Shown piece by piece: positions 17,806 through 29,130 of a stretch of DNA of 64,000 nucleotides. Under the pieces are notes generated by a model that was not told the origin of the DNA, searched no databases, and worked only from the letters and a program-made list of their open reading frames with translations. Made by a program: the position numbers and the translations under genes. The stretch's first letter is position 1. Every line of letters starts with the position of its first letter. Origin of the DNA: Sulfuritalea sp. (GTDB taxonomy: Bacteria > Pseudomonadota > Gammaproteobacteria > Burkholderiales > Rhodocyclaceae); the NCBI GenBank assembly GCA_030651305.1, contig JAUSCI010000006.1:1-64000 (forward strand), given 5' to 3'.

Positions 17806-19683
17806 ATGAATCGTTATCCCCTCTGGAAAAACATCACGGTGCTGGTCGCCGTGGTGCTTGGACTGCTCTACACTTTGCCCAACTTTTTCGGCGAAGCGCC
17901 GGCCGTGCAGGTGGCCAGCGTCAAGTCGACGCACAAGGTTGATGCCAAACTGATGGCCCAGGTGCAGGACGCGCTCAAGGCAGCAGCCATCGTCCCGCAA
18001 GGTATCGTGCTCGACCTGAACAGCGTGCGCGTGCGCCTGGCAGACACCGATACCCAACTCAAGGCCAGGGACGTCGTCGAGAAGGCGCTCAATCCCGTTG
18101 CCGCCGATGCGACCTACAGTGTGGCGCTGAACCTGGTATCGAATTCGCCCAATTGGCTGACCGGCATCCACGCCTTGCCGATGTATCTCGGCCTCGATCT
18201 GCGCGGTGGAGTGCATTTCCTGTTGCAGGTGGATATGAAGGGCGCGCTGACCAAGCGTCTGGATTCGATCAGCGCCGATTTGCGCAGCCTGATGCGCGAC
18301 AAGAACATCCGTCACGGCGGCATCGGCCGCGAAGGACAGAGTGTGGCGATTCGCTTCCGCGAGGCGGATACGCGTGAGAAGGCGCGCGTCGCCCTGGCGG
18401 ATAACCAACCCGATCTTGAGCTGCTGGACGCGCAGGAGGGTCCGGATTTCAAGCTCGTGGCGACGCTCAAGCCGGCGGCGCAGAAGCGCATCCAGGAATT
18501 CGCGGTCAAGCAGAACATCACCACCCTGCACAATCGCATCAACGAACTCGGCGTCGCCGAACCGGTCATTCAGCAGCAGGGTGCGGATCGCATCGTGGTG
18601 CAATTGCCGGGGGTCCAGGATACGGCCAAGGCCAAGGATATTCTCGGTCGCACGGCGACGCTGGAAGTGCGCATGGTCGATGACGAAGCCAGCGCCAATC
18701 CGGGCATCATGGAGCAGGCGGCGCGCGGCCAGCCGCCGCCCGGCACTGAATATTATGTCGAGCGCGGCGGGCGCGGCCTGCTATTGAAGAAGCAGGTGGT
18801 GCTGACCGGCGAGCGTTTGACCGATGCCCAACCCGGCTTCGACAACCAGACCCAGGAGGCGGCGGTGCATTTGTCGCTTGATTCAGCCGGGGCAAGAATC
18901 TTCAAGGATCTGACACGCGACAACGTCGGCAAGCGCATGGCGATTTTGCTGATCGAAAAGGGGAAGGGCGAGGTGGTGACCGCGCCGGTGATCCGCACCG
19001 AGATTGGTGGTGGCCGCGTCCAGATTTCAGGCCGCATGAGCACCATGGAAGCCAACGATGTGGCGCTGCTGCTGCGGGCCGGGTCACTGGCGGCGCCGAT
19101 GGAAATCATAGAGGAGCGCACCATCGGCCCGAGCCTCGGTGCAGACAACATCGCCAAGGGTTTCAACTCGACGCTGTGGGGCTTTGCTGCCATTGCCACC
19201 TTCATGATGGCCTATTATCTGCTGTTCGGCGTGGTGTCCGTGGTGGCACTGTCAGCCAACATGCTGCTGCTGGTGGCCCTACTGTCCCTGCTGCAGGCGA
19301 CCTTGACCTTGCCCGGCATTGCTGCCATCGCACTGGCACTGGGCATGGCCATCGACTCGAATGTGCTGATCAATGAACGCGTGCGTGAGGAACTGCGTAA
19401 CGGCAGCACGCCGCAGGCCGCCATCACGGCGGGCTACGAGCGTGCCTGGGCGACGATTCTCGATTCCAACGTGACCACGCTGATCGTCGGCATCGCTCTG
19501 CTGATTTTCGGTTCCGGTCCGATCCGTGGGTTCGCTGTGGTGCATTGCCTCGGCATTCTGACGTCGCTGTTCAGTTCCGTGGTCCTGTCGCGCGCAGTGG
19601 TCAATTTGATCTACGGTCGCCGCCGCAAACTGGAAGCGCTCAGCATAGGCCAGATCTGGAAGCCCGGCCTCGCTACCAAATAA
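17806..19683 (+). CDS. secD: SecD, protein-export membrane protein
   Basis: The 625-residue inner-membrane protein works with SecF to use the proton gradient late in protein export. It has one N-terminal helix, a large periplasmic domain beginning with YLGLDLRGGVHFLLQVD, and five C-terminal helices with the family motif ALGMAIDSNVLINERVREE. Length is normal. secF starts 16 bases downstream. Confidence 0.96.
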   Translation: MNRYPLWKNITVLVAVVLGLLYTLPNFFGEAPAVQVASVKSTHKVDAKLMAQVQDALKAAAIVPQGIVLDLNSVRVRLADTDTQLKARDVVEKALNPVAADATYSVALNLVSNSPNWLTGIHALPMYLGLDLRGGVHFLLQVDMKGALTKRLDSISADLRSLMRDKNIRHGGIGREGQSVAIRFREADTREKARVALADNQPDLELLDAQEGPDFKLVATLKPAAQKRIQEFAVKQNITTLHNRINELGVAEPVIQQQGADRIVVQLPGVQDTAKAKDILGRTATLEVRMVDDEASANPGIMEQAARGQPPPGTEYYVERGGRGLLLKKQVVLTGERLTDAQPGFDNQTQEAAVHLSLDSAGARIFKDLTRDNVGKRMAILLIEKGKGEVVTAPVIRTEIGGGRVQISGRMSTMEANDVALLLRAGSLAAPMEIIEERTIGPSLGADNIAKGFNSTLWGFAAIATFMMAYYLLFGVVSVVALSANMLLLVALLSLLQATLTLPGIAAIALALGMAIDSNVLINERVREELRNGSTPQAAITAGYERAWATILDSNVTTLIVGIALLIFGSGPIRGFAVVHCLGILTSLFSSVVLSRAVVNLIYGRRRKLEALSIGQIWKPGLATK

Positions 19684-19699
19684 GGGAACAGGACTCGCA

Positions 19700-20650
19700 A
19701 TGGAATTCTTCCGCATCAGAAAAGACATCCCCTTCATGCGCCATGCGCTGGTGTTCAACGTCATATCGTTGCTCACTTTCCTGCTGGCGGTTTTTTTCCT
19801 GGCCAACAGGGGACTTCATTTTTCCATCGAGTTCACCGGCGGCACTCTGCTCGAAGTGAATTACGCGCAGGCGCCGGATCTCGAGAAGTTGCGCAAGCAG
19901 ATGGAGATGGATGGTTTTACCGACACCCAGATACAGAATTTCGGTTCCTCGCGCGACGTGCTGATCCGCGTGCCTTTGTCGAAGGACGCCGAAACTTCCA
20001 AGGTGGGCGATCGCGTCATGGCCTCGCTGGCGAAAGTCGGCGCTGGCGGTACGGCGGCGATCGCCGCCCCGACCCTGAAGCGAGTCGAATTTGTCGGCCC
20101 GCAGGTGGGCAAGGAACTGGCGTCGGATGGGGCGATGGCGTTGCTGCTGGTGGTATGCGGCATCGTGCTGTATCTGGCGATGCGTTTCGAATGGCGCTTT
20201 GCCATCTCGGCCATCATCGCCAACCTGCACGACGTGGTGATCATCCTCGGCTTCTTCGCGCTGTTCCAGTGGGAGTTTTCTCTTCCCGTACTGGCGGCGG
20301 TGCTGGCGGTGCTGGGCTATTCGGTCAACGAGTCGGTGGTGGTGTTCGACCGGGTGCGCGAAACCTTCAAGAAAAAACGCGGCCTGACAACTCCCCAAGT
20401 TCTTGATCACGCCATCACCAGCACCATTTCGCGCACCATCATCACTCACGGCTGTACGCAGATGATGGTGACGTCGATGCTGATTTTCGGCGGTCCGGCA
20501 CTGCACTACTTTGCGCTGGCCCTGACCATCGGCATTTTGTTCGGCATCTATTCCTCCGTCCTGGTGGCCAGTCCGCTGGTGATGTGGATGGGCGTTTCCC
20601 GCGAACAGTTCATCCAGGTCAAGGTCGAAAAACAGGAAGCCGTGGTCTGA
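19700..20650 (+). CDS. secF: SecF, protein-export membrane protein
   Basis: The 316-residue partner of SecD has one N-terminal helix, a periplasmic part containing GLHFSIEFTGGTLLEV, and a membrane block with VLGYSVNESVVVFDRVRE, the SecF version of the SecD motif. It ends the queA-tgt-yajC-secD-secF series and is convergent with the DUF2322 gene. A GC-rich palindrome, CCTCCGCGCGGAGG, lies just after the stop but lacks a T-run. Confidence 0.96.
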   Translation: MEFFRIRKDIPFMRHALVFNVISLLTFLLAVFFLANRGLHFSIEFTGGTLLEVNYAQAPDLEKLRKQMEMDGFTDTQIQNFGSSRDVLIRVPLSKDAETSKVGDRVMASLAKVGAGGTAAIAAPTLKRVEFVGPQVGKELASDGAMALLLVVCGIVLYLAMRFEWRFAISAIIANLHDVVIILGFFALFQWEFSLPVLAAVLAVLGYSVNESVVVFDRVRETFKKKRGLTTPQVLDHAITSTISRTIITHGCTQMMVTSMLIFGGPALHYFALALTIGILFGIYSSVLVASPLVMWMGVSREQFIQVKVEKQEAVV

Positions 20651-20701
20651 CGCATTGCGCCTCCGCGCGGAGGACTGCCGACGCGAGCCCGGCGAGACCG
20701 G

Positions 20702-21031
20702 CTATTCGGTTGCCGTGGCGAAGACGTGTTTTACGCGCAGAAGGCCCTTGTCTTCCGCGGCCAGTGTTAGCAGGCGGTCGATATTGGGATGCTTGCCCGG
20801 ATTTTGGCGCGCGTCGTCGGTATGCTCGGCATAAAGTTCGATGCCTTTCCGGGCCGCCTCCGCGGTGATCGCGCCGTAGATTTGTGCGAGATGGTTGTAG
20901 ATCGACAGCGAGCCGGCTTGTCCCGGCTTGTTTTCTATGGTGGCGGCAACCACACCGTCGCTATCGAGCAACTGGATTGCCGCGAGGTGCGAGATGCGCG
21001 GAAGTTGCTTGAGGTTGTCGGCAAAAGCCAT
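20702..21031 (-). CDS. DUF2322 family protein
   Basis: The 109-residue soluble protein resembles the DUF2322 family of betaproteobacteria, with an N-terminal FADNLKQLPRISHLAAIQLLD and a central SIYNHLAQIYGAI. Its function is not known. It follows purB with one base between stop and start and is likely co-transcribed with it. Confidence 0.65.
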   Translation of the reverse strand: MAFADNLKQLPRISHLAAIQLLDSDGVVAATIENKPGQAGSLSIYNHLAQIYGAITAEAARKGIELYAEHTDDARQNPGKHPNIDRLLTLAAEDKGLLRVKHVFATATE

Positions 21032-21032
21032 C

Positions 21033-22463
<1,431 letters not shown>

Positions 22464-22560
22464 TTAGCACGCAGGCCCGCACTGCCAGATCACCAGTCCG
22501 AGGTCGGCGCAGGGTCGCATGCTATAGTTTCGCTGTCCAAGATTTTTGTGATTTGACGAA

Positions 22561-23169
22561 ATGAAACTGATCGGTTCTCTTACCAGTCCCTATGTCCGCA
22601 AGATCCGTATCGTGCTTGCGGAAAAGAAGATCGATTTCGATCTGGTTCTCGATTCACCGTGGGCGGAGGGGAACCAGGTGGTGGCGGTCAATCCGTTGGG
22701 CAAGGTTCCGGTGCTGGTACTGGACGACGAGAGCCCCCTCTACGATTCACGCGTAATCGCCGAGTATCTGGATACCGTAGCCCCGAACAATCGCCTGATT
22801 CCCGCATCCGGAAGGGAGCGCATCAGTGTCAAGCGTTGGGAGGCTCTGGCGGATGGCGTTCTCGATGCGGCAGTAGCGGCGTTCCTCGAGTCGAGACGCC
22901 CCGATGGCGAGCGCAGTCCCTCGTGGATTGAACGCCAGCGCGACAAGACTATACGGGCGCTGCGGGTCATGTCCGATGATTTGGGGGAGCAGTCGTGGTG
23001 TCACGGCAACAGCCTGTCGCTGGCGGATATTTCGGCTGGATGTGCCTTGGGCTATATTTCTTTCCGGCTTGGCGACATCCGCTGGACCGAGCAATACCCC
23101 AATCTGGCCCACCTTTACGAGAAACTCATGCAGCGTCCCGCGTTTGCTGAAACCGTGCCGCAGGCTTAG
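22561..23169 (+). CDS. Glutathione S-transferase family protein
   Basis: The 202-residue protein has an N-terminal thioredoxin-like domain (GSLTSPYVRKIRIVLAEK, with the family VPVLVLDD and DSRVIAEYL motifs) and a C-terminal helical domain (SLADISAGCALGY). The serine/tyrosine near the start, in TSPYVRK, is where the GST active residue lies. It resembles the YibF-type GSTs. Its TAG stop shares bases with the stop of the convergent gene. Confidence 0.85.
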   Translation: MKLIGSLTSPYVRKIRIVLAEKKIDFDLVLDSPWAEGNQVVAVNPLGKVPVLVLDDESPLYDSRVIAEYLDTVAPNNRLIPASGRERISVKRWEALADGVLDAAVAAFLESRRPDGERSPSWIERQRDKTIRALRVMSDDLGEQSWCHGNSLSLADISAGCALGYISFRLGDIRWTEQYPNLAHLYEKLMQRPAFAETVPQA

Positions 23170-23555
23170 CTATTTTTCAAGATCTCGGACTGGGCGGCGC
23201 TGCCATCGAGACGAGCGATTAGACGCGGTAGCAGGTTTTTTTCGGCTTGATGAGTGAGTTCTCCCATCAATTGATCGGCCAGTCCGTCCGTTACCTTGAG
23301 GACCGCTTGGGGCAATTCCTCATCCAGCCAGCGCGAAAGCTCCTCGCGCAGGGCGTCGAGATGCTGTTGCATGTGCGGCGGTGCGGTCGCCAGCGCGGCT
23401 TCGTGTTCCGTGACGATGTCGGTAAGAACAGGTAGATCATCGTCGGTCGCAGCGGTCTCTGTGGCCAGTGTCGGAGATCCGGCAACAAATACCCGGGTGC
23501 GTCGAATCAGCGCATCGGCCTTGCGCAGGAGGTCCACCGTATCGTCGTCAGCCAT
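23166..23555 (-). CDS. Small helical protein downstream of holC, unknown function
   Basis: The 129-residue, acidic, largely helical protein has no signal or membrane segment. Its start (ADDDTVDLLRKADALIRR) and end (GELTHQAEKNLLPRL) resemble hypothetical proteins next to holC in betaproteobacteria. It is the last gene of pepA-holC on the minus strand, three bases after the holC stop. I cannot assign a function. Confidence 0.6.
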   Translation of the reverse strand: MADDDTVDLLRKADALIRRTRVFVAGSPTLATETAATDDDLPVLTDIVTEHEAALATAPPHMQQHLDALREELSRWLDEELPQAVLKVTDGLADQLMGELTHQAEKNLLPRLIARLDGSAAQSEILKNS

Positions 23556-23558
23556 CTT

Positions 23559-23984
23559 CTAAATGCTCCCCGATATATCGCGGGCTTCCAGCGGATAGCC
23601 ACGCTCGCGATAAAAGCGGAAGCGCTCACGGCCAGGCAGCCTGTCGCCATCTTCAACGCTGATGATTTCGACCAATTGCCGAAAGCGGCTGAAACCGGGC
23701 GGGATCTCGTCCGACAGATTCAACAGGCAGTTGTCATGCAGGGGGCTGTCTAGATCCGATGCGAGAACGATCGGACTCTCGCCAGCCAATTTGTCGTCGG
23801 CCCGGCAGTGAGGCGTAAAGCCGGTTGCCGGGTGCATCCACAACAAGCGGTCGAGTTGCTCACTGCGTTCGCCCGTCGGTACGTATACCAGCACCGGTCT
23901 CGCTTCCATGCTTGAGTTCGCGAGCCACGCGGCGATTGCCTGGAGTCGGTCGCGCGCGCCATGGAGGAAGGTTATTTGGGTCAT
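23559..23984 (-). CDS. holC: HolC, DNA polymerase III chi subunit
   Basis: The 141-residue protein fits the chi subunit, which links the clamp loader to single-strand binding protein. The opening [14 protein letters not shown], the central PVLVYVP and the basic C terminus ([14 protein letters not shown]) are typical. I chose ATG 23984, whose ATGA overlaps the pepA stop. The pepA-holC order is common in proteobacteria and supports the call. Confidence 0.85.
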   Translation of the reverse strand: MTQITFLHGARDRLQAIAAWLANSSMEARPVLVYVPTGERSEQLDRLLWMHPATGFTPHCRADDKLAGESPIVLASDLDSPLHDNCLLNLSDEIPPGFSRFRQLVEIISVEDGDRLPGRERFRFYRERGYPLEARDISGSI

Positions 23985-25504
23985 CCGCGCTTCCGCTTGC
24001 CGGTGGGCTTCTTGGTGTGAATCGCGCGATCCATCAGGAAATGGGCGAGCAAGGGTACGGGACGTCCGGTTGCCCCCTTTTCCTTCCCCGAGCGCCACGC
24101 AGTACCGGCGATGTCCAGATGAGCCCAGTGATACTTGTCCGTGAAGCGGGCGAGGAAGCACGCGGCCGTTATGGTACCCGCCGGCCGACCGCCGATATTT
24201 GCCATATCGGCAAAGTTGCTCTTGAGCTGTTCCTGATAGTCATCCCACAGGGGCATTTGCCAGGCACGGTCATAGGAGTCATGTCCGGCATCGAGCAATT
24301 CCTTCGCGAGGCCCTCATTGTTGGCGAGCAGGCCGGTGGCCACGTGCCCGAGTGCGATCACGCAGGCGCCCGTCAGCGTGGCGATATCAACCACGCACTC
24401 CGGTTCAAAACGCTCGACATAGGTGAGCGTGTCGCAAAGTATCAGCCGACCTTCGGCATCGGTGTTGAGGATCTCGACCGTCTGGCCCGACATCGAGGTG
24501 ATTACGTCGCCTGGTTTGGTGGCGCCTCCGCCTGGCATGTTTTCCGTAGACGGGATGACGCCGATGAGATTGAGGGGTAGCTTCATCAGGGCAGCCGCCT
24601 TGAGTGTTCCCAAGACGCTGGCGGCACCGCACATGTCATACTTCATTTCATCCATTTCCGGTCCCGGCTTGAGTGAAATGCCGCCGGAATCGAAGGTGAT
24701 GCCCTTGCCGACCAATACCACCGGCTTTGTTCCGGAGACGCCTCCGGCGTGGCGCAGGACGATGAATTTGGGTGGCTCATGCGAGCCTCTGGCGACGGAA
24801 AGCAAGGTGTTCATGCCGAGCTTTTCCATATCGGTGCGCTCAAGAATATCGACACTTAAGCTGTAGGTCTTGGCGAGTTGTCGCGCCTGGTCGGCGAGAT
24901 AGGTCGGCGTGCAGATGTTGCCAGGCAGATTGCCGAGATCCTTGGCCAGTTCCACCCCTGCCGCAATCGCCAGTCCTTCCGCCAGCGCTTTTTCCGCGAT
25001 CGCCAGTTCATTGCGGCGGGTGACGCAGAATGTCAGCTTTCTCAAAGGGCGGCGCACTTCTTCCTTCTTTGATTTGAGGCGATCAAACCGGTAAAGCGTT
25101 TCCTGAACGATCAGCGCGGCCTGACGAATCTTCCAGGCAACATCCCGCTTCTTGACAGGCAACTCCGTCAGGTAGAGGGTGCCGTCGAAGCCGCCGGTTT
25201 CATTGAGTTGTCGAACAGCGGTCGCCAGCGCGGCGCGGTATTCCTTTTCTCTGAATTCCTTCTCTTTGCCGAGTCCTACCAGCATGACGCGATCCGCCTC
25301 GACGCCGGGAACTCCATGCAGCAACAGGTTGGTGCCGGCCTTGCCCTCCATGTCGCCACGACGCAGGATATCGCTGAGAAACTGGTTAGCTGCGGTATCG
25401 ATCACCTCCGCTGGCGCAGAAAGCTTTCTCGGCTCGAAGACACCGACCACAACGCAAGCGCTGCGCTGCTTTTCCGGGCTTCCGCTTTTTATGCTAAATT
25501 CCAA
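23981..25504 (-). CDS. pepA: PepA, cytosol (leucyl) aminopeptidase
   Basis: The 507-residue M17 metallopeptidase removes N-terminal residues; in some bacteria it also binds DNA. The family signature NTDAEGRL and the metal/lysine region [15 protein letters not shown] are present. Translation appears to start at TTG 25504, seven bases after an AGGAG ribosome-binding site; no in-frame ATG fits. The last four bases overlap the holC start. It is divergent from lptF. Confidence 0.96.
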   Translation of the reverse strand: MEFSIKSGSPEKQRSACVVVGVFEPRKLSAPAEVIDTAANQFLSDILRRGDMEGKAGTNLLLHGVPGVEADRVMLVGLGKEKEFREKEYRAALATAVRQLNETGGFDGTLYLTELPVKKRDVAWKIRQAALIVQETLYRFDRLKSKKEEVRRPLRKLTFCVTRRNELAIAEKALAEGLAIAAGVELAKDLGNLPGNICTPTYLADQARQLAKTYSLSVDILERTDMEKLGMNTLLSVARGSHEPPKFIVLRHAGGVSGTKPVVLVGKGITFDSGGISLKPGPEMDEMKYDMCGAASVLGTLKAAALMKLPLNLIGVIPSTENMPGGGATKPGDVITSMSGQTVEILNTDAEGRLILCDTLTYVERFEPECVVDIATLTGACVIALGHVATGLLANNEGLAKELLDAGHDSYDRAWQMPLWDDYQEQLKSNFADMANIGGRPAGTITAACFLARFTDKYHWAHLDIAGTAWRSGKEKGATGRPVPLLAHFLMDRAIHTKKPTGKRKRG

Positions 25505-25624
25505 AATGCTCTCCTTGTGGATTGCGGGAAATGGCAGAAACTGATCGGTTTCGGGTAATTTCTGTTCGCACCTCGATTATTCCCCAAGTTTTCACTAAAA
25601 GTCAAAGCAGACACCCTTTACACG

Positions 25625-26707
25625 ATGATTTTTCAGCGCGCCGCAATTCGCGAGTTCACGCATACCGCGGCGGGGGTTTTCGTTGCTCTCTTTGCCATCC
25701 TGATGACTACCCAGCTAATTCGCCTGCTGGGAGATGCGGCAGGTGGAAAACTAGCGTCTGAAGCTGTCATTGCCCTTCTCGGCTTTCGCGCTATCAGCTA
25801 CCTGCCGGTGATGCTTTCCCTGACGCTTTTTGTTGCCGTGCTGATGACCCTGTCGCGCTGGTATCGCGATTCCGAAATGGTTGTCTGGCTGGCTTCCGGC
25901 ATTCCTTTGACCGCATGGATCAAGCCGGTACTGAAGTTTGTCGGGGCGCCCGTGGTCGTGATCGCGATTCTTTCATTGTTGCTGGCGCCCTGGGCGACGC
26001 AGAAGAGTGAGGCCTACCGTCAGAGCATGGACCAGCGCGATGACGTCGCGCGCGTATCGCCGGGCGCTTTCAATGAGTCGGGAGCAGCTGACCGGGTGTT
26101 TTTCGTCGAGAGCATGGCCGGCGAGGAAGGGATGGTGAAGAACGTTTTCATCAGTTCCATTCAGCAGGGTCGCCTGGGCGTGATGGCGACGGCGCAAGGC
26201 CATACGGAGACAACGCCCAATGGCGACCGCTTTCTTGTTCTTGATCGCGGCCGACGTTATGAAGGTACGGCTGGCACTGCAGAGTATCGGGTGATGGAAT
26301 TTGATCGCTATGCCCTGCGGATTGAAACCAAGGAGGCCCGTGGCTTTGACGAGTCGCCGCGCACCAAGCCGTTGTGGGAACTTGTAAGGGATCCGCAGCC
26401 GGCATATCTGGCCGAGCTTCTCTGGCGTCTCGGTTTGCCGCTTGCTGCCCTTAACCTGGCCGTACTGGCCATTCCGCTGTCTTTCGTCAATCCGCGCGCC
26501 GGTCGCACCAACAACCTGATTTTTGCCCTGCTCACCTACATGGTCTATAGCAATTTGCTCAGCGTCAGTCAGGCATGGGTTGCTCAAGGAAAATTGCGTT
26601 TCGAGATAGGTGTCTGGGCGGTGCATGTCGGTATGTTCCTGCTTCTTGTAGTGTTGTTTTATCGGCGGCAGAATCCTCTGGCGTGGGGAAAAGTACGATG
26701 GCGCTGA
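25625..26707 (+). CDS. lptF: LptF, lipopolysaccharide export permease subunit
   Basis: The 360-residue inner-membrane protein pairs with LptG and the LptB ATPase to lift lipopolysaccharide from the inner membrane. Six helices flank a periplasmic beta-jellyroll domain (about residues 125-245). The first helix region (FQRAAIREFTHTAAGVFVAL) matches LptF. Its stop lies ten bases inside lptG, so the two are coupled. Confidence 0.93.
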   Translation: MIFQRAAIREFTHTAAGVFVALFAILMTTQLIRLLGDAAGGKLASEAVIALLGFRAISYLPVMLSLTLFVAVLMTLSRWYRDSEMVVWLASGIPLTAWIKPVLKFVGAPVVVIAILSLLLAPWATQKSEAYRQSMDQRDDVARVSPGAFNESGAADRVFFVESMAGEEGMVKNVFISSIQQGRLGVMATAQGHTETTPNGDRFLVLDRGRRYEGTAGTAEYRVMEFDRYALRIETKEARGFDESPRTKPLWELVRDPQPAYLAELLWRLGLPLAALNLAVLAIPLSFVNPRAGRTNNLIFALLTYMVYSNLLSVSQAWVAQGKLRFEIGVWAVHVGMFLLLVVLFYRRQNPLAWGKVRWR

Positions 26708-27777
26708 AGGTATATGAGCGCCATCTGGCGCGGGAGATCTATGCGTCTACGGCCTTGGTATTGACGGCATTCCTGATGCTGTTTGCCTTCTTCGATCTGA
26801 TCCATGAACTCGAGAGCATAGGCAAGGGCGATTATCAGCTTCAGCATGCGCTGGGCTATGTAGCGCTGACCTTGCCAGGCCGCCTGTATGAACTGTTTCC
26901 GATCGGTGTGCTGATCGGCACACTTTATGCGCTTACGGTACTCGCGCGTCACTCCGAGATTACCGTACTGCGTGCCGCCGGCCTCTCTACCCGCGAACTG
27001 CTGGGCACATTGGCGAAGATCGGACTGGTATTCGTCGGCTTGACGCTGCTCGTCGGCGAATTTGTTTCCCCACCAGCCGAGCGGGCAGCCCAACAACTCA
27101 GGCTCAAGGCAATGGGTTCACTGGTGGCCCAGGAATTTCGGTCCGGTCTTTGGGTCAGGGATGAGCACGCGTTTGTGAATGTTCGCGAAGTGCTCCCTGA
27201 TGCTTCTCTGCAGAATGTGCGCGTATTTGAGTTCGATGACCGGTTTCAGCTGTTGTCGATCAGCCAGGCCGAGCGCGGACGCTATCTTTCTGGCGGTACC
27301 TGGTCGCTTGAAGGTGTGGTTCGCACTGTATTTTCGGGGGATGCGGCAAGAGTGGAACGATATGGCGAACTCAATTGGAAATCGGCACTCAATCCTGATC
27401 TGCTCGCCGTGTTATTGGTAGTTCCCGAGCGCATGTCGCTGGTCAATTTATATCTCTATATACGCCACCTGAGTGGAAACCAGCAGAAGACCGGCCGTTA
27501 CGACATAGCAATGTGGAAAAAGTTGTTCTATCCGCTCGCCGCATTGGTGATGATGGCCCTGGCTTTGCCGTTTGCCTATATGCAGGATCGCATGGGAGCG
27601 GTCAGCATTAGGGTATTTGCCGGCATCATGCTGGGTATTGGCTTCCACATGTTGAACGGACTGTTTTCGAGTCTCGGCGCAATCAACAGTTGGCCGCCCT
27701 TCTTTTCCGCGATTACGCCGAGCGTGCTTTTCTTGATGACGGCCGCCGGAATGATATGGTGGGTTGAGCGACGCTGA
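26698..27777 (+). CDS. lptG: LptG, lipopolysaccharide export permease subunit
   Basis: The 359-residue partner of LptF has the same six-helix layout with a periplasmic domain between helices 3 and 4. The start MALKVYERHLAREIYAS at ATG 26698 is the family-like one, overlapping the lptF end by ten bases. The loop after helix 3 carries PPAERAAQQLRLKAM. It is convergent with the RDD gene. Confidence 0.93.
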   Translation: MALKVYERHLAREIYASTALVLTAFLMLFAFFDLIHELESIGKGDYQLQHALGYVALTLPGRLYELFPIGVLIGTLYALTVLARHSEITVLRAAGLSTRELLGTLAKIGLVFVGLTLLVGEFVSPPAERAAQQLRLKAMGSLVAQEFRSGLWVRDEHAFVNVREVLPDASLQNVRVFEFDDRFQLLSISQAERGRYLSGGTWSLEGVVRTVFSGDAARVERYGELNWKSALNPDLLAVLLVVPERMSLVNLYLYIRHLSGNQQKTGRYDIAMWKKLFYPLAALVMMALALPFAYMQDRMGAVSIRVFAGIMLGIGFHMLNGLFSSLGAINSWPPFFSAITPSVLFLMTAAGMIWWVERR

Positions 27778-27796
27778 TTGGCGTGACCAGGTTCTG

Positions 27797-28237
27797 TCAG
27801 TCGCGCTTGAACACCAACCGGGTGCCGGCTAGCCGGTCATGAAGGAATTGGCGGTCGCGATCGAACAGTGCCCAGAACACTCCCGCACCGAGATAGATGA
27901 CGCTGGGCCAGGCCAGAAGATAACGCAGCGCCAAGCGCGCCAGAGATGGTTGCGCACCGTTGGGGGTTGACAGCCTGATCTTCCACGTCTGCATCGCCAA
28001 TGTCTGTCCACCGTGATGCCAGGACCAGATGAAATAAGCACCAAGTACCACAAATACATGGCTAATCAACACCCAGCCCGGAAAAACGATGCCGAACCCC
28101 ATCCCTACGGCAAGATGCGGCAGCATGAAGCCTACGGCAAGCACACCCAGCAATAGCAGGCTCTCGTAGGTCATGCTGGCTATGCGGCGACCAAGGCTTG
28201 GCAGTTGAGCCGCAGAAGCGGCGGCGGAGGCTGACAT
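27797..28237 (-). CDS. RDD-family membrane protein
   Basis: The 146-residue protein has an N-terminal GRRIASMTYESLLLLGVL segment, three membrane helices and the late RDRQFLHDRLAGTRLVF motif, all typical of RDD proteins. The function is not established; transport of small ions has been proposed for some relatives. It is the last gene of the sigma factor-DUF3619-DUF3106-RDD series and starts 12 bases after DUF3106. Confidence 0.8.
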   Translation of the reverse strand: MSASAAASAAQLPSLGRRIASMTYESLLLLGVLAVGFMLPHLAVGMGFGIVFPGWVLISHVFVVLGAYFIWSWHHGGQTLAMQTWKIRLSTPNGAQPSLARLALRYLLAWPSVIYLGAGVFWALFDRDRQFLHDRLAGTRLVFKRD

Positions 28238-28249
28238 GGCTTTTGGCGT

Positions 28250-28780
28250 TCAGCGCGGGGTCACTTGGGCGGCTGGGGTCGGACTATTCGTTGCGGTTTG
28301 TGGCTTGGGGGTCGCAACGGCCTGCTTTGAAGGTGCAGGGCGTGGGGTGGGCTTCTGGGTTGCCTCGGCTTTCAGCCGGATCTTCTCGCTTTCCGGCAGC
28401 TCTTTGTATTCCTGCCACTTCAGCTTGACCGCCTCCTTCTTTTCTGGCGGATCCTTTCGCAGCAACTTGTAGTTGTCCCTGGCGCGCTTGCGCTCTTCCG
28501 GTGTGAGTTTGGCCCAATCAGTCATCCGCCGCTGCATGCGGGCCTGCTCATCGGGGCTCAAGGACTTGTAACGCTGGACAATACCGAGCCACTTCTTTCG
28601 GTGGAAGCCGTTCATCTTGTCCCACTCGGTGGAAAGTGGCGCGAGAACCCGCTTCTGCTCGGCGTTTAGCTCAGTCCAAGACGGCTGTGACAGCGGAGGA
28701 GGGACAATGACTGCATGGCCAGATGGAGAGGCCAGCCAAAGCGCTACTGCGAGGATGAGTCCGAAGCGCGCTCGAGCCAT
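28250..28780 (-). CDS. DUF3106 secreted protein
   Basis: The 176-residue protein has a signal peptide ending near residue 23. The body repeats short helical motifs of the DUF3106 type: LNAEQKRVLAPLSTEWD, LSPDEQARMQRRMTDWAKL and LTPEERKRARDNYKLL. The tail is rich in proline, alanine and threonine. Related families include Spy/CpxP-like periplasmic sensors, so a stress-sensing role is an inference. It overlaps the DUF3619 gene by 37 bases. Confidence 0.75.
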   Translation of the reverse strand: MARARFGLILAVALWLASPSGHAVIVPPPLSQPSWTELNAEQKRVLAPLSTEWDKMNGFHRKKWLGIVQRYKSLSPDEQARMQRRMTDWAKLTPEERKRARDNYKLLRKDPPEKKEAVKLKWQEYKELPESEKIRLKAEATQKPTPRPAPSKQAVATPKPQTATNSPTPAAQVTPR

Positions 28781-29130
28781 GCGTGGAAGCCTCGATCAAG
28801 ATAAGCGGAAGGGGGCAGTTCGTCGGCAAGGAGGGCGCTGTCGATTTCCTCATACTCCTGAGCCTGTTCAAAGGCATTCCAGTAGTACGTACCCATCGCG
28901 CCGATGCTCAGGGCCATGACGGCAAGCAGGTTACGGGCGTTGGAAAAAAACGCAAGCTCCACGGTATGTCCGATTCCGGCAATGCGCAAACCTCTCACAG
29001 GCACTGACTGGAGATTCAAGGCGGCTTGACGGGCCTGATGGAGGCGCACGGCCACATTCCGGTCAAGGGCATCAACACCCTGATTGAGAATCTGCCTTGC
29101 TTTATAGCCGAATTCAGTATCTTCTTTCAT
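28744..29130 (-). CDS. DUF3619 single-span protein, candidate anti-sigma factor
   Basis: The 128-residue protein starts KEDTEFGYKARQILNQGVD, has one membrane helix near residues 68-86 (NLLAVMALSIGAMGTYYW), and an acidic tail. This matches DUF3619. Its ATG overlaps the sigma factor stop (ATGA). A cytosolic N terminus, one helix and a coupled ECF sigma gene together suggest an anti-sigma factor. That role is inferred from context. Confidence 0.75.
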   Translation of the reverse strand: MKEDTEFGYKARQILNQGVDALDRNVAVRLHQARQAALNLQSVPVRGLRIAGIGHTVELAFFSNARNLLAVMALSIGAMGTYYWNAFEQAQEYEEIDSALLADELPPSAYLDRGFHAWLERASDSSSQ